Positions 62,050-64,000 of a stretch of DNA of 64,000 nt are shown here, piece after piece; positions within the stretch are counted from its first letter, which is position 1, and each line of letters opens with the position of its first letter. Under the pieces are notes generated by a model. That model saw only the letters and a program-made list of their open reading frames with translations. It was not told where the DNA came from and made no database searches. The position numbers were made by a program, and so were the translations under genes. Source of the stretch: Bradyrhizobium sp. AZCC 1719 (GTDB taxonomy: Bacteria > Pseudomonadota > Alphaproteobacteria > Rhizobiales > Xanthobacteraceae); the NCBI RefSeq assembly GCF_036924525.1, contig NZ_JAZHRU010000001.1:1889001-1953000 (forward strand), given 5' to 3'.

Positions 62050-64000
62050 ATGCAGATTGATGTACAGAGCAAATCGAAGAGCCTCTTGGGTGTCACGGAC
62101 CTCACCCTGGCTGCGACGATCAAGCCCGGACTCATCCCGGCACTGGACTCGCGCAGCTACGAAAGCCGGCTGCGACTGCTGTTGAGGACGCTGAATACCC
62201 TGCGCGTTTCGTCGCTGGAGGCGGAGCCAACTCCACTGATCGCCGACGCGGTCGACCGAATCCGGGCGATTCACTCCTTCCGCCTTGCGATTGTCGGAGA
62301 GGAGCCGCCAAGGCGGCTCCTCCTTTCTGTCGCGTTCGACGGCGGATGGGAGCCCTACATGCGCCGCATATGGCGCGATCTGGGGCCGCTTCTGGACGTC
62401 ATTTTCTGTAACTGCGAAGGTTACCTGGACGCCCACAGCCACAACTACCCGGCGTATGCGGGTTGGGTCCGATCGGCGCAGGTCGAAACCCAGTTCTTCT
62501 ACAACGCGAGTTCGCTGACCGTGAATGATCTGCACTATCTTCGCGACAGGGTCGCGACCGACCTGCGTCAACTGAACAATGAGCAACAGTGCATCGGTAC
62601 CGTCGCGGGACAGGAAGCCGACCGGGCGGAAACTTTCAAGCAGGCGGTGTCGGCCGTGACTGCGCTGTACCGGCTGGTCGACATGCATCTGCCGCTTGCA
62701 AGTGCGACCGCCGGCGACTTTTTGCTGCGCGCCGCAAGGCATCTGTTGAAGGATCCCGCCCGTAGTCTAATCGAGAAAGCCCGAGAGAAACGGCTCGAGG
62801 CGACGGAACGAGCGGCCCTGACCTGGTTCGACAATTACGAGGCCAGCTTTCTCAAGCAGGCGCTACCGGCCATGACCGCGTTGTACCGGCTGGCCGACAT
62901 GTATCCGCCGCTTGCAGGTACCAACGACGGCGGGTTTCTGCTGCGCGCCGCAAGGCATCTGTTGGGAGACCCCGCCCATTCTTGCATCGCGGAAGCCCAG
63001 CAAGAAGAGCTCAACCCGACCCAACGAGCGGCGCTGAGTTGGTTTGCTAATTGTAAGTACAAGGCACTCGATGACCGAGTGCCCGCAAAACCTGAATGGG
63101 ATCCGCTCAAGGTCCAAGGTGGCATCATCGAGACCTACAAGGGGGCTACGCATGCTTGCCTGCTGCTGGTCGAACTCAAGAACGCCGCAGCGGCGCGAGA
63201 CATGCTCGAGTATCTCGAACCGGCAATCAAGCGAACCAGCGCCACCGCACGGAAAGAAGCGACTGAAGAGCCGTTCGTTAACATTGGATTCACCTTCCAG
63301 GGACTCACGCTCGCGGGCATGCCGTCGGGCACTTTCAACCTGCTGCCATATGAGTTTCGCGAGGGTATGGTGGCGCGCGCCAGCATCCTCGGTGACGTGC
63401 GCTGCAACCACCCGATCAACTGGTCTCTCCCGGAGCGCAACTGGCCGCCGGAGCCGCCACAGGAAGAGCGGGGCCGCGTGGAGCTATCGTCAGTCCATGC
63501 GATTGTCCAATACACCTGCAAGGGACCTTCAGACGGATGGCAGGAGTTCACCAGCGACAAGCATCCGCTGCGGAAGGCGATCGCACAGTTCAACGAAAAG
63601 CTAGTCAACAAGGGCGTGCGAATCCTTTCGGTGCAGTCCATGCGGCGCTTCCTCGATCCTGTCAGCGGGCTTCCGCGGGGCCACTTCGACTTCGTGGATG
63701 GCATCAGTCAGCCGAAGTTGGAAGCGTCTCAGCATAAGTCGGCCTACTCCGATGAGGTCGTGCTTGGCGACCTGCTGCTAGGTTACGAGAACTCCCATGG
63801 CGACCCACCGCTGACCGGCAGGCTGTGGGATGACAGCACCTTCCTGGTGGTGCGCAAGCTCAAGCAGGACGTCAAGGCGCTGAACGCTGTGCTGGCAGAG
63901 AGCGGAGACGTAAAGGACACAAAGACGAAGTTCATGGGTCGCACGGGTGACGGCGAAGTCTCGATCGGCGACAAGATGATCACGGGCAACGACTTCGACT
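62050..64000 (+). CDS. DyP-type peroxidase-like protein (3' end outside window)
   Basis: Open from the ATG at 62050 (Shine-Dalgarno gagggg) to the window edge, 650 codons without a stop. Residues 1-170 resemble a ferredoxin-like domain (RRLLLSVAFDGGWEPYMRRI, DVIFCNCEGY). Residues about 197-340 are a 72-residue direct duplication. After that come the DyP-like parts: NIGFTFQGLTLAGM and HFDFVDGISQPK, with Asp550 in the position of the catalytic aspartate of GxxDG. The proximal haem histidine would lie beyond the window. It is probably cotranscribed with the patatin gene (40-base gap). Confidence 0.78.
   Translation, partial: MQIDVQSKSKSLLGVTDLTLAATIKPGLIPALDSRSYESRLRLLLRTLNTLRVSSLEAEPTPLIADAVDRIRAIHSFRLAIVGEEPPRRLLLSVAFDGGWEPYMRRIWRDLGPLLDVIFCNCEGYLDAHSHNYPAYAGWVRSAQVETQFFYNASSLTVNDLHYLRDRVATDLRQLNNEQQCIGTVAGQEADRAETFKQAVSAVTALYRLVDMHLPLASATAGDFLLRAARHLLKDPARSLIEKAREKRLEATERAALTWFDNYEASFLKQALPAMTALYRLADMYPPLAGTNDGGFLLRAARHLLGDPAHSCIAEAQQEELNPTQRAALSWFANCKYKALDDRVPAKPEWDPLKVQGGIIETYKGATHACLLLVELKNAAAARDMLEYLEPAIKRTSATARKEATEEPFVNIGFTFQGLTLAGMPSGTFNLLPYEFREGMVARASILGDVRCNHPINWSLPERNWPPEPPQEERGRVELSSVHAIVQYTCKGPSDGWQEFTSDKHPLRKAIAQFNEKLVNKGVRILSVQSMRRFLDPVSGLPRGHFDFVDGISQPKLEASQHKSAYSDEVVLGDLLLGYENSHGDPPLTGRLWDDSTFLVVRKLKQDVKALNAVLAESGDVKDTKTKFMGRTGDGEVSIGDKMITGNDFD
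62638..63069 (+). repeat. 216-bp tandem duplication within the DyP-type gene
   Basis: Two in-frame units with period 216 bases, 62638-62853 and 62854-63069. The stretch ctgcgcgccgcaaggcatct is identical at 62725 and 62941. Encoded landmarks are ALYRL.DM..PLA, LLRAARHLL and RAAL.WF in each unit. Confidence 0.88.

Overview
The window is a high-GC alphaproteobacterial chromosome segment. Gene order, protein character and abundant intergenic palindromes (inverted copies of 'actggat', 'ctcctcaggatgag', 'ccctcccctggaggg') point to Bradyrhizobium or a close Nitrobacteraceae relative. This assignment is an inference from order and family resemblance; no search was run. Nearly all of it is conserved core genome: no IS element, integrase, CRISPR array or rRNA operon was seen, and the only RNA gene is one tRNA-Ser.

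Layout. 1-7,200: tail of a tRNA methylthiotransferase (mtaB), an RluA-type pseudouridine synthase, ftsY, the YciB/IspZ septation protein, a secreted helix-hairpin-helix protein, and the cytochrome c maturation genes ccmA-B-C-D-G on the minus strand. 7,200-20,000: acnA (preceded by an Irr-box-like palindrome), DUF1223 and DUF2794 proteins, a GNAT acetyltransferase, a Bax-inhibitor-1 protein with a structured RNA leader, an FtsX-type ABC exporter next to a TesA-like esterase, thpR and zapE. 20,200-30,700: a TCA-cycle block mdh - sucC - DUF1579 - sucD - sucA - sucB - SDR - lpdA, which encodes malate dehydrogenase, succinyl-CoA synthetase and all three subunits of 2-oxoglutarate dehydrogenase. 30,900-36,300: two membrane proteins, xerC, priA and an RlpA-like protein. 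36,900-42,000: the F1 ATP synthase operon atpHAGDC. 42,100-50,500: Hsp20 with the wreck of a second sHSP gene, two tandem RppH-type Nudix hydrolases, then the envelope and ribosome cluster (divergent polysaccharide deacetylase, ctpA, envC, rlmH, rsfS, nadD). 50,500-57,700: proA, proB, obgE, a frameshifted MaoC gene, a DMT exporter, a GNAT, rpmA and rplU. 58,100-64,000: a ROK-type sugar-kinase relative, tRNA-Ser(CGA), and an accessory-looking pair, a patatin-like lipase and a DyP-type peroxidase that runs off the right edge.

Most notable. (1) The ROK-type protein at 58,098-59,195 has its motifs in circularly permuted order: the family's C-terminal half precedes the N-terminal half. (2) The patatin/DyP pair behind the tRNA carries a frameshift, a 27-bp coding tandem repeat, a tryptophan-rich insert and a 72-residue internal duplication. 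(3) Regulatory candidates are an Irr/ICE-like box before acnA, a ybhL-type leader before the Bax-inhibitor gene, and a heat-shock-like promoter before a 46-codon sHSP remnant. (4) Palindromic repeats sit inside operons (ccmA/ccmB and atpD/atpC) and one is nested inside another.

Start sites were chosen from overlaps, Shine-Dalgarno matches and family length, so several genes are shorter than their maximal open frames.
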